Assembly (NCBI GenBank): GCA_963831645.1
Contig: CAWHQZ010000034.1
Span: forward strand, 1 to 64,000
DNA from: CAWHQZ01 sp963831645
Lineage (GTDB): Bacteria > Pseudomonadota > Alphaproteobacteria > Rhizobiales > Aestuariivirgaceae
DNA length: 64,000 nucleotides
Reading direction: 5' to 3'
The position numbers and the translations under genes are program-made. Positions 44,532-54,218 of this stretch are shown piece by piece. The notes under the pieces are model-generated. The model worked only from the letters and a program-made list of their open reading frames with translations, was not told the DNA's origin and did no database searches. How positions within the stretch are numbered: the first letter of the stretch is position 1; each line of letters begins with the position of its first letter.

Positions 44532-45401
44532 TTACCGCAGTGTCGTCTGGCGCACCCACCAGTCGGGGTGCTCAAGCGCTATCTCCGCTGCCGCGGCCCG
44601 GGCAGGAGCCTCGCTGTCAAAAAGTCCGAAGCATGTCGCCCCAGACCCGGACATGCGAGCGACTTCAATTCCGGCGCAGCGCTCGAGGGAGGCAATAACC
44701 TCGCCGATCACCGGAAGCAGCGTAATCGCGGTCGTCTGGAGATCGTTCCGGCATTGCCGGAGCCATGCAGCGTCGGCATGCCCGGCCCCCGGCGGCAGTC
44801 CCGGAAACGCTGGTTCTCCAGGCGGCAGATTGGCCGCGCGGAAAACATCGGCGGTGAGGCACTGGATGCCCGGATTGACCAGCACCGCCGGCGTCGGGCG
44901 CCAGTCGGCGAGCGGTTCAAGGGTTTCCCCGATACCGTTCATGCGCTGCGCCGTACTCAGGATCGATACCGGCACATCCGCACCCAGCGAGACAGCCAGG
45001 GAATTGAGCTCGCTTCGAGCAATGGTCAACGTCCAGCAGTGGATGAGCCCGCGCAGCGTTGCCGCCGCATCGGCCGTGCCGCCGCCAAGACCTGAGGCAA
45101 TCGGCAGGTTCTTGACCAGATCGATGCGCATGCCGGGAGCCTCGAAGGGGCAGCGATCAGCCAGGGCATCCCAGCTCTTCCGGACCATGTTCGAGGGGCC
45201 GTCATCGAGCGCCGCTGCGAACGGACCTGTGATCGACAGGTGAAGTCCGCGCCGATCGGGTGATTCCGAGAAATGAAGTTCATCGCCGACATCGGCGAAA
45301 GCGACGAATGAATCCAGCGCATGATAGCCGTCAAGCCGCCGGCCGACGACATGAAGCGCCAGATTGATCTTGGCCGGCGCAAATTCGACGTGGCGGACCA
45401 T
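44532..45401 (-). CDS. ispE: 4-diphosphocytidyl-2-C-methyl-D-erythritol kinase
   Basis: Phosphorylates the C2 hydroxyl in the MEP isoprenoid pathway. A 289-residue GHMP kinase: N-terminal APAKINLALHVVGRRLDGYH, ATP loop LPIASGLGGGTADAAATLRG, and the C-terminal MSGSGATCFGLFDSE. These are exactly the IspE-type motifs. It is the downstream neighbour of the TPR protein and opposite to the polyprenyl synthase, which consumes the IPP this pathway produces. Confidence 0.96.
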   Translation of the reverse strand: MVRHVEFAPAKINLALHVVGRRLDGYHALDSFVAFADVGDELHFSESPDRRGLHLSITGPFAAALDDGPSNMVRKSWDALADRCPFEAPGMRIDLVKNLPIASGLGGGTADAAATLRGLIHCWTLTIARSELNSLAVSLGADVPVSILSTAQRMNGIGETLEPLADWRPTPAVLVNPGIQCLTADVFRAANLPPGEPAFPGLPPGAGHADAAWLRQCRNDLQTTAITLLPVIGEVIASLERCAGIEVARMSGSGATCFGLFDSEAPARAAAAEIALEHPDWWVRQTTLR

Positions 45402-45423
45402 CCTGTCCGCAACTACGCCTGTC

Positions 45424-47176
45424 TCAGTTCAGAGATTTGCTGTTCTCGGTCTGCTTCGTCGCGGGGCCCCCGGCGGGGGGCAGCTCTGGCATGCCATTCA
45501 GAAGCTTTTTCTCAATTTTCTGAAGGTCTTCTGGTTCCGGCTTGCTATCGCGGGCATGTTGCCACTGGAACCTGGCTTCAAGCCGCCTGCCGGCCCGCCA
45601 GTAAGCGTCGCCCAGGTGATCGTTTATGATCGGATCGTCGGGCTTGAGCTCAACGGCGCGTTCGAGATGCTTGACCGCCTCGCTGAACTCGCCAAGCTGA
45701 AAGTGGGCCCAGCCGAGACTGTCCACCACGTAGCCGTCGTTGGGTTTGAGCTCCACGGCCTTGCTGATCATGCTCATGGCCTCCGGCAGCTTGATCCGCT
45801 TGTCGATCATCGAATAGCCGAGATAGTTGAGAACCAGCGGCTGATCCGGATTGAGCGCTATGGCGCGCCGAAAATCCGCTTCCGCCCGCTCCCATTGCTT
45901 GGACCGCTCGAGGGCGATGCCGCGAAAGTAGAACACTGTCCAGTGCTTGCCTTCCGGCTTGTCCAATAGCGCCACCGCCTTGTCGTAGGCAGCGCTGGCT
46001 TCAGTGAAGCGCTTCCCAGCGCGCAACAGATCCCCCTTCGTGAGGTGCGCCTGGTAATGCTTTGGCTCCCGGCCCACCACCTGGTTGATTCGGGCCAGCG
46101 CCTCGTCATTGCGCTCCAGGCGGCCAAGATTGATTGCGATCTGGATATCGGCCTTGGCCCGCAGGGGCGAGTTCTTGGCGATGAGATCGTAGGCCTCGAT
46201 CGCCTTGTCAAAGCGGTTGCTCTGCTCGTAGATGTCGCCGAGCAGAGAAAAGCCGAGGAAAAAGTCCTTCTTCGGGACCAGCGCCAGCTGAGCATAGACC
46301 AGAGAGATGTCGAGTGTCTGTTCATCGCCAAGTGCGCTGGCGATGGAGAACATCACCTCGGCGAGGCCCTCGGCGGCATCGGCGATCAGCCGTTTGGGTT
46401 TGCGGCCCGCTTCGAGCCCGGCGAACGCCTCCGACACCAGCGGCTGGCTTTCCGTAGCCGCCAGGAACCGCTGATAGACCCTGTCCGCTTCCTTGCGCTT
46501 GCCCTGACGTTCGAGAAAGTTTCCGTAGGCCTGAACCACGCGCAACGAGTTGCCGGCCTGCTCATAGGCCTTCTTGTAAAAAGCCTCGGCGCGCACGCGC
46601 TGATCCAGCAGATCGGCGATTAGCCCACCGTGAAAGCTCTTGAAATTGGCGAACGCGTCGTTCTTGTCGAGCCGGTCGAGAGCGCTAAAGGCCGCTTTGG
46701 AGTTGCGTTCCGCGACCGCCGTCCAGGCTGACAGGAGTCCCGCCGAGAGCTCGCCAATCGGAGTTTGGTCGCTCTTGCGGAAGAACTCGGCTGCCCTGTC
46801 GTAGCGCCTGTTGCGGAACTCCTTGAGGCCGATCACGATCTGGGCAAGCCGGTTCTTGGCGTCGAAATCGAGCACGAGCGCCGCCATCTCTTCGGCATGG
46901 GTGACATCGCCGGAGGAAATCGCCAACACGAACGTGCGTTCAATCAGAGCTCTCGTTGCTCGGATCGTCGCGCATCGCCTGACTCAAATACTGAGCCGCC
47001 AGGTCCATATCACCAAGCTTGCCGGCGTAGCGGCCAGCCAGATAGTTGCCTGAAAGCGATGAGGCCTCAAAACCGACGGGCCCCTCTTCGGCGACAACCT
47101 GAGCGGATGCGGCAAGCGTCAGCGCCAGTGCGGCGATGCCTCGGCACAGGAAACCCGAATCAACGATCATCATCAT
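45424..47176 (-). CDS. Exported tetratricopeptide-repeat protein, frameshifted
   Basis: A TPR protein of about 583 residues after repair. The signal region MMMIVDSGFLCRGIAALALT with an SPI-like end (VVAEE) begins at ATG 47176. The N-terminal part contains the first TPR-like helix pair (YAGKLGDMDLAAQYLSQAMR) and stops after RDDPSNESSD at 46940. The extra base at 46948 can be removed to give NESLIERTFVLAISSGDVTH and the long C-terminal frame, rich in TPR units such as ADFRRAIALNPDQPLVLNYL. It resembles the TPR protein next to ispE in Rhizobiales, so it is a conserved gene rather than an accessory relic. Confidence 0.88.
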
Positions 47177-47308
47177 GCATCTCTTCCGTTTGTCCGCGCC
47201 CAACCTAAGGCGGACACTCATGGCCAAATAATGGTGATATGCGCGCAAAATGTACAAGAAAGCCTGAGAGTGTCTTGGCCGACGCACACCCCATGTGGAC
47301 GATTTGTA

Positions 47309-48427
47309 CTACAGCAAAGTCAGCTGGTCACCTTTTCCGGACGGCGGCCTGAAGCGACCGGCGTCAAGGCGAATACGGTTGGTGTTCAGACCGAGCCTGG
47401 AGCAGGCGAGCTCGAACCGCCTGCCAATGGACCATGCGTACGGCCCCGTTCCACGCATGCGCCTGCCCCAGGTGGCGTCGCTTTCCTTGCCGTTCCGCGT
47501 GGACTTCACGGCTGAGAGAATGCGCGCCGCGCGGTCCGGCATCTCCTTCATCAGCCATTCGCGGAAAATGTCCTTGACCTCCAGCGGCAGTCGCAAAAGG
47601 ACATAACCCGCCTCACGCGCCCCGGCTGCGGAAGCGGCTTTCAGGATCGCGTCCATTTCGACGTCATTGAGCGCCGGTACGATCGGCGCCACCATGGCTA
47701 CCGCGGGAACACCCGCTCTGGAAAGCATCTCCAGCGCCTGAAGGCGCTTGGCGGGAGTGGCGGCCCGCGGCTCCATCAGGCGGGCAAGTTCCGGTTTAAG
47801 CGTCGCGACCGAAATCGCGACCTTGACCAGCCCCTTTTCGGCCATTGGCTGCAGGAGATCGATATCCCGCACCACCAGCGCCGACTTGGTGACGATGCCC
47901 ACCGGGTGATCACACTCGCTCAAAACCTCGAGAATGCCGCGTGTCAGGCGGTAGGTGCGCTCGATCGGCTGATATGGATCGGTATTGGCGCCGAGCGCGA
48001 TGGTCGCGGCTTTGTAGCGCGGATCTGCAAGTTCCTCCCTCAACTTCTCGACAGCGTTCGTCTTGGCGAAGATCTTGCTTTCGAAATCGAGACCCGCGGA
48101 CAGGCCAACGTAGGCATGGGTCGGGCGTGCGTAACAATAAGTGCAACCGTGCTCGCAACCGCGATAGGGATTGATGGACCGGTCGAAGGAGATATCGGGC
48201 GATTCATTCCGGGTGATGATCGTCTTCGCCGTTTCGATGAACACCTCGGTCTTGAACGCCGTGCTTTCCTGCAGGGTTTCCCAACCATCGTCGAACAGAT
48301 ACCGCTTTGCCTGTTCGAACCGACCGCTCGTGTTGGACCGCGCTCCACGGCCGCGGGTTTGCGCCGGCAGGACGGGAAGCGGCTTATCGAGCCCCGCGTA
48401 TTGTCTCTGATCGAGGTGACCGGTCAT
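47309..48427 (-). CDS. PA0069-type radical SAM protein
   Basis: A 372-residue radical SAM protein, with the cluster motif RGCEHGCTYCYARPTHAYV at about residues 88-106 (Cys-x3-Cys-x2-Cys). The flanking SPDISFDRSINPYRGCEHGC and GANTDPYQPIERTYRLTRGI segments are typical of the PA0069/SplB-like subfamily. Its substrate is unknown. It starts at ATG 48427. The gap to the next upstream gene, moaB, is 55 bases on the same strand. Confidence 0.92.
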   Translation of the reverse strand: MTGHLDQRQYAGLDKPLPVLPAQTRGRGARSNTSGRFEQAKRYLFDDGWETLQESTAFKTEVFIETAKTIITRNESPDISFDRSINPYRGCEHGCTYCYARPTHAYVGLSAGLDFESKIFAKTNAVEKLREELADPRYKAATIALGANTDPYQPIERTYRLTRGILEVLSECDHPVGIVTKSALVVRDIDLLQPMAEKGLVKVAISVATLKPELARLMEPRAATPAKRLQALEMLSRAGVPAVAMVAPIVPALNDVEMDAILKAASAAGAREAGYVLLRLPLEVKDIFREWLMKEMPDRAARILSAVKSTRNGKESDATWGRRMRGTGPYAWSIGRRFELACSRLGLNTNRIRLDAGRFRPPSGKGDQLTLL

Positions 48428-48482
48428 GGTGGTCCAACATAGGAAACGGTTGAGAACAAATCAAGAACCAAAAGCTGGCCGC

Positions 48483-49016
48483 TCAGTCCCCGCGGCGCCG
48501 CAGATGCTCGTCGAGTCGTGGCAGGATCTCGACGAAATTGCAGGGCAGATGACGATAGTCGAGTTGTGATTTCAGGATTCCGTCCCAGGCATCGCGACAG
48601 GCGCCGGGCGAACCGGGCAGGCAGAAAACGTACTTGCCGCGGCAGATGCCCGCCGTTGCCCGCGATTGCACGGTAGAGGTGCCGATCTTTGCAAACGAGA
48701 TGGTGTGGAAGGCGATACTGAAGCCCTCGATTTCCTTGTCGAACAGGTCGCGCATCGCCTCCACCGTCACGTCGCGGCCGGTAAGTCCGGTGCCTCCCGT
48801 AGAGATCACCACATCGACGTCGGGACGCTCTGACCACGCTCTGACCTGGGCGCGGATTGCCTCTACCTCGTCTTTGGCAATCGCGCGGTCCACCAGAACA
48901 TGTCCAGCCTCGCCGAGACGGTCGACAAGCACCTGGCCCGAGGTGTCGGTTGCAAGGCTGCGCGTGTCCGATACCGTCAGAACACAGATGCCCAGCGGGA
49001 CAAACGCACGGCTCAT
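48483..49016 (-). CDS. moaB: Molybdenum cofactor biosynthesis protein B
   Basis: A 177-residue MoaB/MogA-family protein that adenylates molybdopterin. The motif VISTGGTGLTGRDVTVEAMR is diagnostic, and later GKYVFCLPGSPGACRDAWD is the second binding segment. Start ATG 49016 overlaps the UDG stop (ATGA), which is a better choice than the longer frame from 49274. It seems intact. No other moa genes lie in the window. Confidence 0.93.
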   Translation of the reverse strand: MSRAFVPLGICVLTVSDTRSLATDTSGQVLVDRLGEAGHVLVDRAIAKDEVEAIRAQVRAWSERPDVDVVISTGGTGLTGRDVTVEAMRDLFDKEIEGFSIAFHTISFAKIGTSTVQSRATAGICRGKYVFCLPGSPGACRDAWDGILKSQLDYRHLPCNFVEILPRLDEHLRRRGD

Positions 49017-49840
49017 GTCAAAGGCGACGCCGCCAGCCGGCGCTGGAGGCTCAGCAGGTCCCTCCACGCAAGACGCTTTTGCGCCGGCTGGCGGAGCAAA
49101 TAGGCCGGATGCAACGTGGCGAGCAAAGGTAGCCCCTGAAAGGTGGTCCAGCTGCCGCGCAACTTGAGAATGCCCTGGGTATTTCCGAGGAGCCGCTGTG
49201 TCGAAGTCGCGCCGAGACAGAGCAGGAAGTCCGGCTTGGCCAACGCAATGGTGCGCAACAGAAACGGCAAGCACATCAACGTTTCCGCTTCCGTCGGCTT
49301 GCGATTGCCGGGCGGGCGCCAGAAAATCAGATTGGTTATGAATACCGCGGTTGCCCGCTCTTCGGAGCGGCGGGAAAGTCCGATCGCCGACAACATGCGG
49401 TCGAGCAGCTGGCCGGAAAGACCCACGAACGGTTTGCCCTGCTCGTCTTCATCTCGACCCGGGGCCTCGCCGATCAGCATGACCCGAGCGCACGGGTTGC
49501 CGTCGCTGAAAACCAGGTTGGTTGCAGTGCGCTGCAAAGGGCAGGCCACGAAGGTCCGGAGTGCCGCTTCGATGTCGGCAAGGCTCCCGCATGCCTGGGC
49601 AACCGCGTTGGCGTCGGAGATCGCGACTTCGGAAGGCGCCGTCCGGTTTGCTAGACCCCTGACGTCCGGCCCGGCCGCCGGCGCGGGCGCTGTCACCGGC
49701 CTTTGAGCACCCCCAACCGGCGTGGGGCTCGAAGGAGCTACCGCTTGCTCACCCACCACCTCATCGGCGCCCATGTCGAGAAGCCAACGCAGCGCCGCAG
49801 CGGCGGCAGCCGGGCTCATGCCATTTGCGGGATGCGCCAT
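49013..49840 (-). CDS. Uracil-DNA glycosylase, family 4 type (iron-sulfur)
   Basis: A 275-residue glycosylase with the catalytic motif GEAPGRDEDEQGKPFVGLSG and the second motif LATLHPAYLLRQPAQKRLAW. The cluster cysteines are in RTFVACPLQ, ETLMCLPFLL and nearby. The N-terminal 80 residues are low-complexity and Pro/Ala-rich. It removes uracil from DNA after cytosine deamination. It overlaps moaB by four bases. Divergent from ETF-QO 57 bases away. Confidence 0.9.
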   Translation of the reverse strand: MAHPANGMSPAAAAAALRWLLDMGADEVVGEQAVAPSSPTPVGGAQRPVTAPAPAAGPDVRGLANRTAPSEVAISDANAVAQACGSLADIEAALRTFVACPLQRTATNLVFSDGNPCARVMLIGEAPGRDEDEQGKPFVGLSGQLLDRMLSAIGLSRRSEERATAVFITNLIFWRPPGNRKPTEAETLMCLPFLLRTIALAKPDFLLCLGATSTQRLLGNTQGILKLRGSWTTFQGLPLLATLHPAYLLRQPAQKRLAWRDLLSLQRRLAASPLT

Positions 49841-49897
49841 ATCCGATCGTGCTCGTTGAAACGCCTCTTTAGTGCACTATAACAAGCCGTCCGGTTC

Positions 49898-51589
49898 TTG
49901 CGAATTGCGGAGAGACCCCTGTGGCAGCCAGCAGACGGAAACCAGCGCGAGGCGATGGAGTACGACGTCGTCATCGTCGGGGCCGGCCCAGCCGGACTTG
50001 CCGCAGCCATACGCCTGAAGCAACTCGCCAAGGAAGCCGGCAACGAAATTTCGGTGTGCGTCCTCGAAAAGGGATCGGAAGTGGGCGCCCATATCCTGTC
50101 CGGCGCGGTCTTCGATCCGATCGCTCTCGATGAACTGCTTCCCGATTGGAAGGAAAGGGCGGCGCCGGTCAGCACTGAAGTCAAAGAGGATCGCTTTTTC
50201 CTTCTTGGGCGCAAGCGGGCGCTTCGACTGCCCGGCTTTCTGATGCCGCGCCTCATGGACAATCATGGCAAATATGCAATTTCGCTCGGCAACCTGTGCC
50301 GGTGGCTGGCCCAACATGCGGAGGCCATGGGCGTTGAAATCTATCCGGGCTTTGCCGCCTCCGAGGCGTTATACCGCGCGGATGGATCCCTGCGCGGCGT
50401 GGTCGCCGGCGTGGCCGGCATTTCGAAGTCGGGCGAGAAGCGTGCCGACTACCAGCCCGGCATGGAGCTGCTGGGCAAGTACGTCTTCATCGCCGAAGGG
50501 GCGCGGGGTTCGCTCGCCAAGGGAATTATCGCGAAATTCAGACTTTCCGACGGCCGTGACCCGCAGAAATTCGGAATCGGACTCAAGGAACTCTGGGAGG
50601 TCAGGCCGGAAAACCACAGCCGGGGGCAGATCACCCATACAATGGGATGGCCGCTCGGCTCGAGGACCGGCGGTGGAAGCTTCATGTACCATCTCGAGGA
50701 CAACCTCGTTTCACTCGGCTTCGTTGTCCATCTCAACTATCGCAATCCCTACCTCTCACCGTACCTCGAGTTCCAACGCTTCAAGCACCACCCGCTGATC
50801 GAGCCGGTGCTGCGCGGCGGCCGGCGCATCGCCTACGGCGCCCGCGCCATAACCGAAGGCGGATTGCAATCGGTGCCCATGCTGTCGTTTCCCGGCGGGG
50901 TGCTCATCGGCTGTGCAGCCGGGTTCGTGAACGTGCCGCGCATCAAGGGCACTCATAACGCGATGAAAACAGGCATGTTGGCCGCCGAGTGCGCGTTCAG
51001 AGCCATAACCAACGAACGCGCCGGTGATCGGCTCACGGAGTATCAGACAGTCTATGAGCGGTCGTGGGTGCATGACGACCTCCGGAAGGTGCGCAACGTG
51101 AAACCGCTGTGGTCGAAATTCGGGCTGATCGGCGTTGCCCTGGGCGGCCTCGACATGTGGGTGAACCAGCTGTTCGGATTCTCCTTGTTCGGGACGATGC
51201 ATCACCACGTGTCGGATGCCGCAAGCATCGACCGGGCGGCTCAATCGCGACCGATCGACTATCCCAAGCCCGACGGTGTCATCTCCTTCGAGCTGCTTTC
51301 CAATCTGGCCTACTCCGGCACCAACCACGAAGAGGACCAGCCGGTTCATCTGCAGCTCAAAGACCCGTCGGTGCCGATTGGCGAAAATCTGCCGATCTAT
51401 GCCGAGCCGGCCCAACGCTATTGTCCGGCGGGGGTGTACGAAGTCGTCCGCGACGGCGAAGGCGACCGATTCCAGATCAACGCGCCGAACTGCGTCCACT
51501 GCAAGACCTGCGACATCAAGGATCCGGCGCAAAACATAACCTGGGCAACTCCGGAAGGCGGCGGCGGACCCAACTATCCCAACATGTAG
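49898..51589 (+). CDS. Electron transfer flavoprotein-ubiquinone oxidoreductase
   Basis: Membrane-bound flavoprotein carrying electrons from ETF (fatty-acid and amino-acid oxidation) to ubiquinone. 563 residues from TTG 49898; an ATG at 49955 is closer to the FAD site but the residues NQREAMEYDVVIVG before it match related N-termini, so I keep the longer start. The FAD motif VIVGAGPAGLAAAIRLKQLA, the SFPGGVLIGCAAGFVN region, and a C-terminal [4Fe-4S] ferredoxin-like segment RYCPAGVYEV and CVHCKTCDIKDP are clear. It ends 59 bases before a convergent small gene. Confidence 0.95.
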   Translation: MRIAERPLWQPADGNQREAMEYDVVIVGAGPAGLAAAIRLKQLAKEAGNEISVCVLEKGSEVGAHILSGAVFDPIALDELLPDWKERAAPVSTEVKEDRFFLLGRKRALRLPGFLMPRLMDNHGKYAISLGNLCRWLAQHAEAMGVEIYPGFAASEALYRADGSLRGVVAGVAGISKSGEKRADYQPGMELLGKYVFIAEGARGSLAKGIIAKFRLSDGRDPQKFGIGLKELWEVRPENHSRGQITHTMGWPLGSRTGGGSFMYHLEDNLVSLGFVVHLNYRNPYLSPYLEFQRFKHHPLIEPVLRGGRRIAYGARAITEGGLQSVPMLSFPGGVLIGCAAGFVNVPRIKGTHNAMKTGMLAAECAFRAITNERAGDRLTEYQTVYERSWVHDDLRKVRNVKPLWSKFGLIGVALGGLDMWVNQLFGFSLFGTMHHHVSDAASIDRAAQSRPIDYPKPDGVISFELLSNLAYSGTNHEEDQPVHLQLKDPSVPIGENLPIYAEPAQRYCPAGVYEVVRDGEGDRFQINAPNCVHCKTCDIKDPAQNITWATPEGGGGPNYPNM

Positions 51590-51647
51590 AACCGGCCGCA
51601 GCTAGCGCAGCTGGATTCGACGACATGCGGCGCAAATAGATTGCCCG

Positions 51648-52017
51648 CTATTTGATGTTCCGAATGATCCCAGCGTTGGTTTCGGACGCCTTGTTCAGGA
51701 GGTTCGAGAGGGTGTCGCCTGAGATTTTCAATTTCGCGGGTGGTGGAAGTTATTTCCCATTGCGTTTGCCTCAGCGCCGGGTGAGTAGATTTCGCATAAG
51801 CATATTTCGCAGTTCCGGGCTTGAGCGCGCCATATTGATTACTGAGATGATGAAATCGGTTGGCAAGGCGGGCCTTGTTTGCGGCCGGGACAATTGCCTG
51901 CTGCTGCGGCATCGTCTGCAGCTGCGTCTCAGACCGCTGCACCTGTGCATCAGCCGGATTTACGACCAGCGTCAGCAGAATCGACAAGCCGGCGCCGTAT
52001 ATCTGAATTGCTGCCAT
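51648..52017 (-). CDS. Small exported protein of unknown function, probably frameshifted
   Basis: ATG 52017 has an AGGAGG ribosome site five bases upstream. The protein starts MAAIQIYGAGLSILLTLVVN and has a signal peptide ending near ADA. The longest frame continues past residue 100 into an odd tail that overlaps the ETF-QO gene. In a shifted frame, removing one base near 51725 would give a helix-like tail SNLLNKASETNAGIIRNIK ending at TAG 51648, with no overlap. That reading is a more natural protein but I cannot prove it. No domain was recognised; the middle is Gln-rich (QTMPQQQ). Confidence 0.5.
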
Positions 52018-52116
52018 TGCATCCTCCTCGGGCTTCGATACGGAGGCCATTGAAAATACAGCAATCGCCGGCGGTAATCATGTTGTCGTCGGCCATCAAG
52101 CTGCCGAAGGCGCGGT

Positions 52117-52660
52117 TCATTCCGAAAATCGTTTGAGTGCTGCCACTACGGCATCTACGAGTTCGGCGACGGAGCGGCCGAAATCCAGAACTCAAAGCGC
52201 ACTCATCGGGGTCGGGCCTTTCGAGGATCGCCAGCTGGCTGTCCAACAGCGATGCGGGCATGAAATGCCCGCTCCTGCGCGCCATGCGGGCCGAGAGAAG
52301 ATTGCGCGGCCCGTCGAGCAGCACAAATTAAATCTGCCCTTCTGTACTGCTCCGCAGCCGATCACGATAGGCGCGCTTCAGCGCCGAGCAGGTGGCGATG
52401 GCACCGCGTCCCGATCGGCGTTCGCGGTTGAGTGCGGCGGCGATTTCATCAAGCCATGGCCAGCGATCGCGATCCGTCAAAGGGATGCCTGATGACATTT
52501 TTGCGACATTGACAGGCGGATGGAAATCGTCACCCTCGAGGAACGGAAGTCCCAGACGTCCTGCCAAATGGCTGCCGATGAGGGACTTTCCCGAACCGCA
52601 AACTCCCATCACTACGATCGACAGTCCCAAGCGATCAGAGGATGCAGGTGATGCCGCCAT
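52117..52660 (-). pseudogene. gntK: Gluconokinase relic with a stop codon and a frameshift
   Basis: From ATG 52660 the frame gives the P-loop VVMGVCGSGKSLIGSHLAGR, EGDDFHPPVNVAKMSSGIPL, TDRDRWPWLDEI and CSALKRAYRDRLR, the usual gluconate kinase sequence. A TAA at 52328-52330 interrupts it; in the same frame FVLLDGPRNLLSARM and GHFMPASLLDSQLAIL continue directly. An additional base at 52192 then shifts the frame; without it, ECALVLDFGRSVAELVDAV and ALKRFSE end at TGA 52117. One nonsense plus one insertion make a non-functional gene unless both are sequence errors. Confidence 0.85.
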
Positions 52661-52855
52661 CAACGTAGAGAGCTGACATTGTTCAGGACATCTGCGACGA
52701 CGAGCTGCCGCGAGCTCGCCTGTCCGCCTTTGTCACCCCAAACGATATCTCTTCGGACAGGAGCAGTTCAAGGAACTGTGTGGCAAACCCCGCAAGCTGC
52801 TGGCAAAGAAGCCTAGGGCTAAAAGATCGAGGCGCCGACGTCGCCTTCTGACCGC

Positions 52856-53158
52856 TCACAAATGAGATTTCTCGACGAGCCGATCGAAGTCCTCCAGCAC
52901 GGCGCCGATGAGTTTCTGTCTTCGTGGATCACGCCCCTCAGGACTCGCTGCAAGTATCCTTAGCAAATAGCGCGCCTTGTCGCTGACTTCCTGCCAAGTT
53001 AAAGCCGGCGCCGCTAAAAGTTGCGCCTCAAGCTCCTCCTGCCGAGCCCGCAACCCTATCTCGTTGGCCTCGACTTCCGCCAGCATTCGACGAATTTCAG
53101 TCGCCTTTTGCGCGGCCATGCCGCGCTGGCTGTCAAGGCTTACCGGTTTGTCGGCCAT
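52856..53158 (-). CDS. Small coiled-coil-like hypothetical protein
   Basis: A 100-residue protein with a charged helix-rich middle (EIRRMLAEVEANEIGLRARQ, then EELEAQLLA), possibly a short coiled coil, and a C-terminal part ARYLLRILAASPEGRDPRRQ. No signal peptide or domain was recognised. ATG 53158 has a weak ribosome site; ATG at codon 14 is an alternative. It precedes the small-gene cluster on the same strand, with a 128-base gap. Confidence 0.55.
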   Translation of the reverse strand: MADKPVSLDSQRGMAAQKATEIRRMLAEVEANEIGLRARQEELEAQLLAAPALTWQEVSDKARYLLRILAASPEGRDPRRQKLIGAVLEDFDRLVEKSHL

Positions 53159-53286
53159 TGAAAACCGGAGTATTGGTGTTCCGAATGTTCGGCGGCTGTT
53201 GCCATCGGCGTTCTACCCGGTCGAGAGACGAGTATCTCGAGTATCCGTCGATGCTCGGTTCGTACCGGTCGATACTTCATACTTCG

Positions 53287-53559
53287 CTAGGGATTCCGCG
53301 ATCTGCGCTCGGACGGCGAGGCTCGCTGCAGGGGAAATCTGGGATTGGCATAGAGCGTCCAGATCTCTCTGCCCTGGATACGTTTTCCGTTCGCCTCGAG
53401 GGCGCAGCTACGCAAGGCGGTAGATGAAACGTCTTCGATCGCATGGCGAATAGCTTCTGCGGCGGTGGTGAACCGGCGGTAGGTAACAGCCCCCCGTCGC
53501 ATGCCTTGGCCTTTCCAGCCGTAGAACTCTGCCGGAGCATCGTAGTTGAAGTCTGTCAC
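53287..53559 (-). CDS. Small hypothetical protein, paralogue of 54219-54461
   Basis: A 90-residue protein starting at GTG 53559: TDFNYDAPAEFYGWKGQ, RRGAVTYRRFTTAAEAIRHA and REIWTLYANPRFPLQRA. It is about 60 percent identical to the protein at 54219-54461 over 79 residues by hand alignment. GTG overlaps the preceding gene's TGA (GTGA), so translation is coupled. The last ten residues go beyond the paralogue's end. No known domain; the conserved Trp and Tyr residues in FYGW are notable. Function unknown. Confidence 0.65.
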   Translation of the reverse strand: MTDFNYDAPAEFYGWKGQGMRRGAVTYRRFTTAAEAIRHAIEDVSSTALRSCALEANGKRIQGREIWTLYANPRFPLQRASPSERRSRNP

Positions 53560-53843
53560 GTTGATTCCTCTGGATTGTCGACCTCCAAAGCGGAGGTTTT
53601 CTTCAGTGTGTCCGCCAATTCATCCGGGTCGATCGAAACAATCTGGCCGATTCCATGATCGCCCCGCTGTGCCGGCAAATAGATGCTGGTGGAGATGCGG
53701 CGGTAGGCCTCGTACACAAAGTCCCCGATCTGCTCCTCCTCCGTTGTCACCTCGTAAGTGCCGGCAGGCAGCATTTTGTCCATGCCGGTCAACTGAAAAG
53801 ACCGGGGGAAGGTCACCAGCTCGCGACTGCTTCTCGTGTTCAT
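53556..53843 (-). CDS. Small hypothetical protein in coupled cluster
   Basis: A 95-residue protein: FPRSFQLTGMDKMLPAGTYE, VTTEEEQIGDFVYEAYRRIS and a tail ending NPEEST. No signal peptide. Its start overlaps the stop of the gene at 53840-54049, and its stop overlaps the next start, so the three genes form one coupled unit. The middle resembles short proteins of unknown function often found in Bradyrhizobium-like genomes, from memory and not checked. Confidence 0.65.
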   Translation of the reverse strand: MNTRSSRELVTFPRSFQLTGMDKMLPAGTYEVTTEEEQIGDFVYEAYRRISTSIYLPAQRGDHGIGQIVSIDPDELADTLKKTSALEVDNPEEST

Positions 53844-54049
53844 GGGCGCTTATCGAGCACGTAGAGCTGCCATTCTTTTGCAACCCTATCAAAGTTCTCC
53901 AGCGAATTTCGAACGCGATACTGAAGATCGGAGCCTTCGCTGGGCAGGAGCCTGGTGATCTCAAACGTTCCGGCGGCCCGAAAGCGATCAGAATCTGACG
54001 AAGAATACTGAACCTGCTGACCGACCGAGAACTTGTGCTGCTGTTTCAT
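53840..54049 (-). CDS. Small hypothetical protein, first in coupled cluster
   Basis: A 69-residue protein from ATG 54049: MKQQHKFSVGQQVQYSSSDS and AAGTFEITRLLPSEGSDLQY with RVRNSLENFDRVAKEWQL. The pattern (FxVGQxV followed by GxFEITRLLP) is one I have seen in Rhizobiales proteins of unknown function and may form a small beta barrel. Its stop overlaps the next gene's start, giving translational coupling. It begins the unit with 53556-53843 and 53287-53559. Confidence 0.65.
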   Translation of the reverse strand: MKQQHKFSVGQQVQYSSSDSDRFRAAGTFEITRLLPSEGSDLQYRVRNSLENFDRVAKEWQLYVLDKRP

Positions 54050-54218
54050 TGCATATCGCGTCGTTTTACAAAGGGTACTAGGCGATGCCGCAGCGCCCGC
54101 CGATACAACGCTACTATGCCGCTTAGGCGAAGGCTTGCATGCGAGTTTTGGGAAAGTCGCGCTTCGCAACTCGTATATATGGCAATTTGGTGATGAACTT
54201 GCGAATTGCAATACGTGA

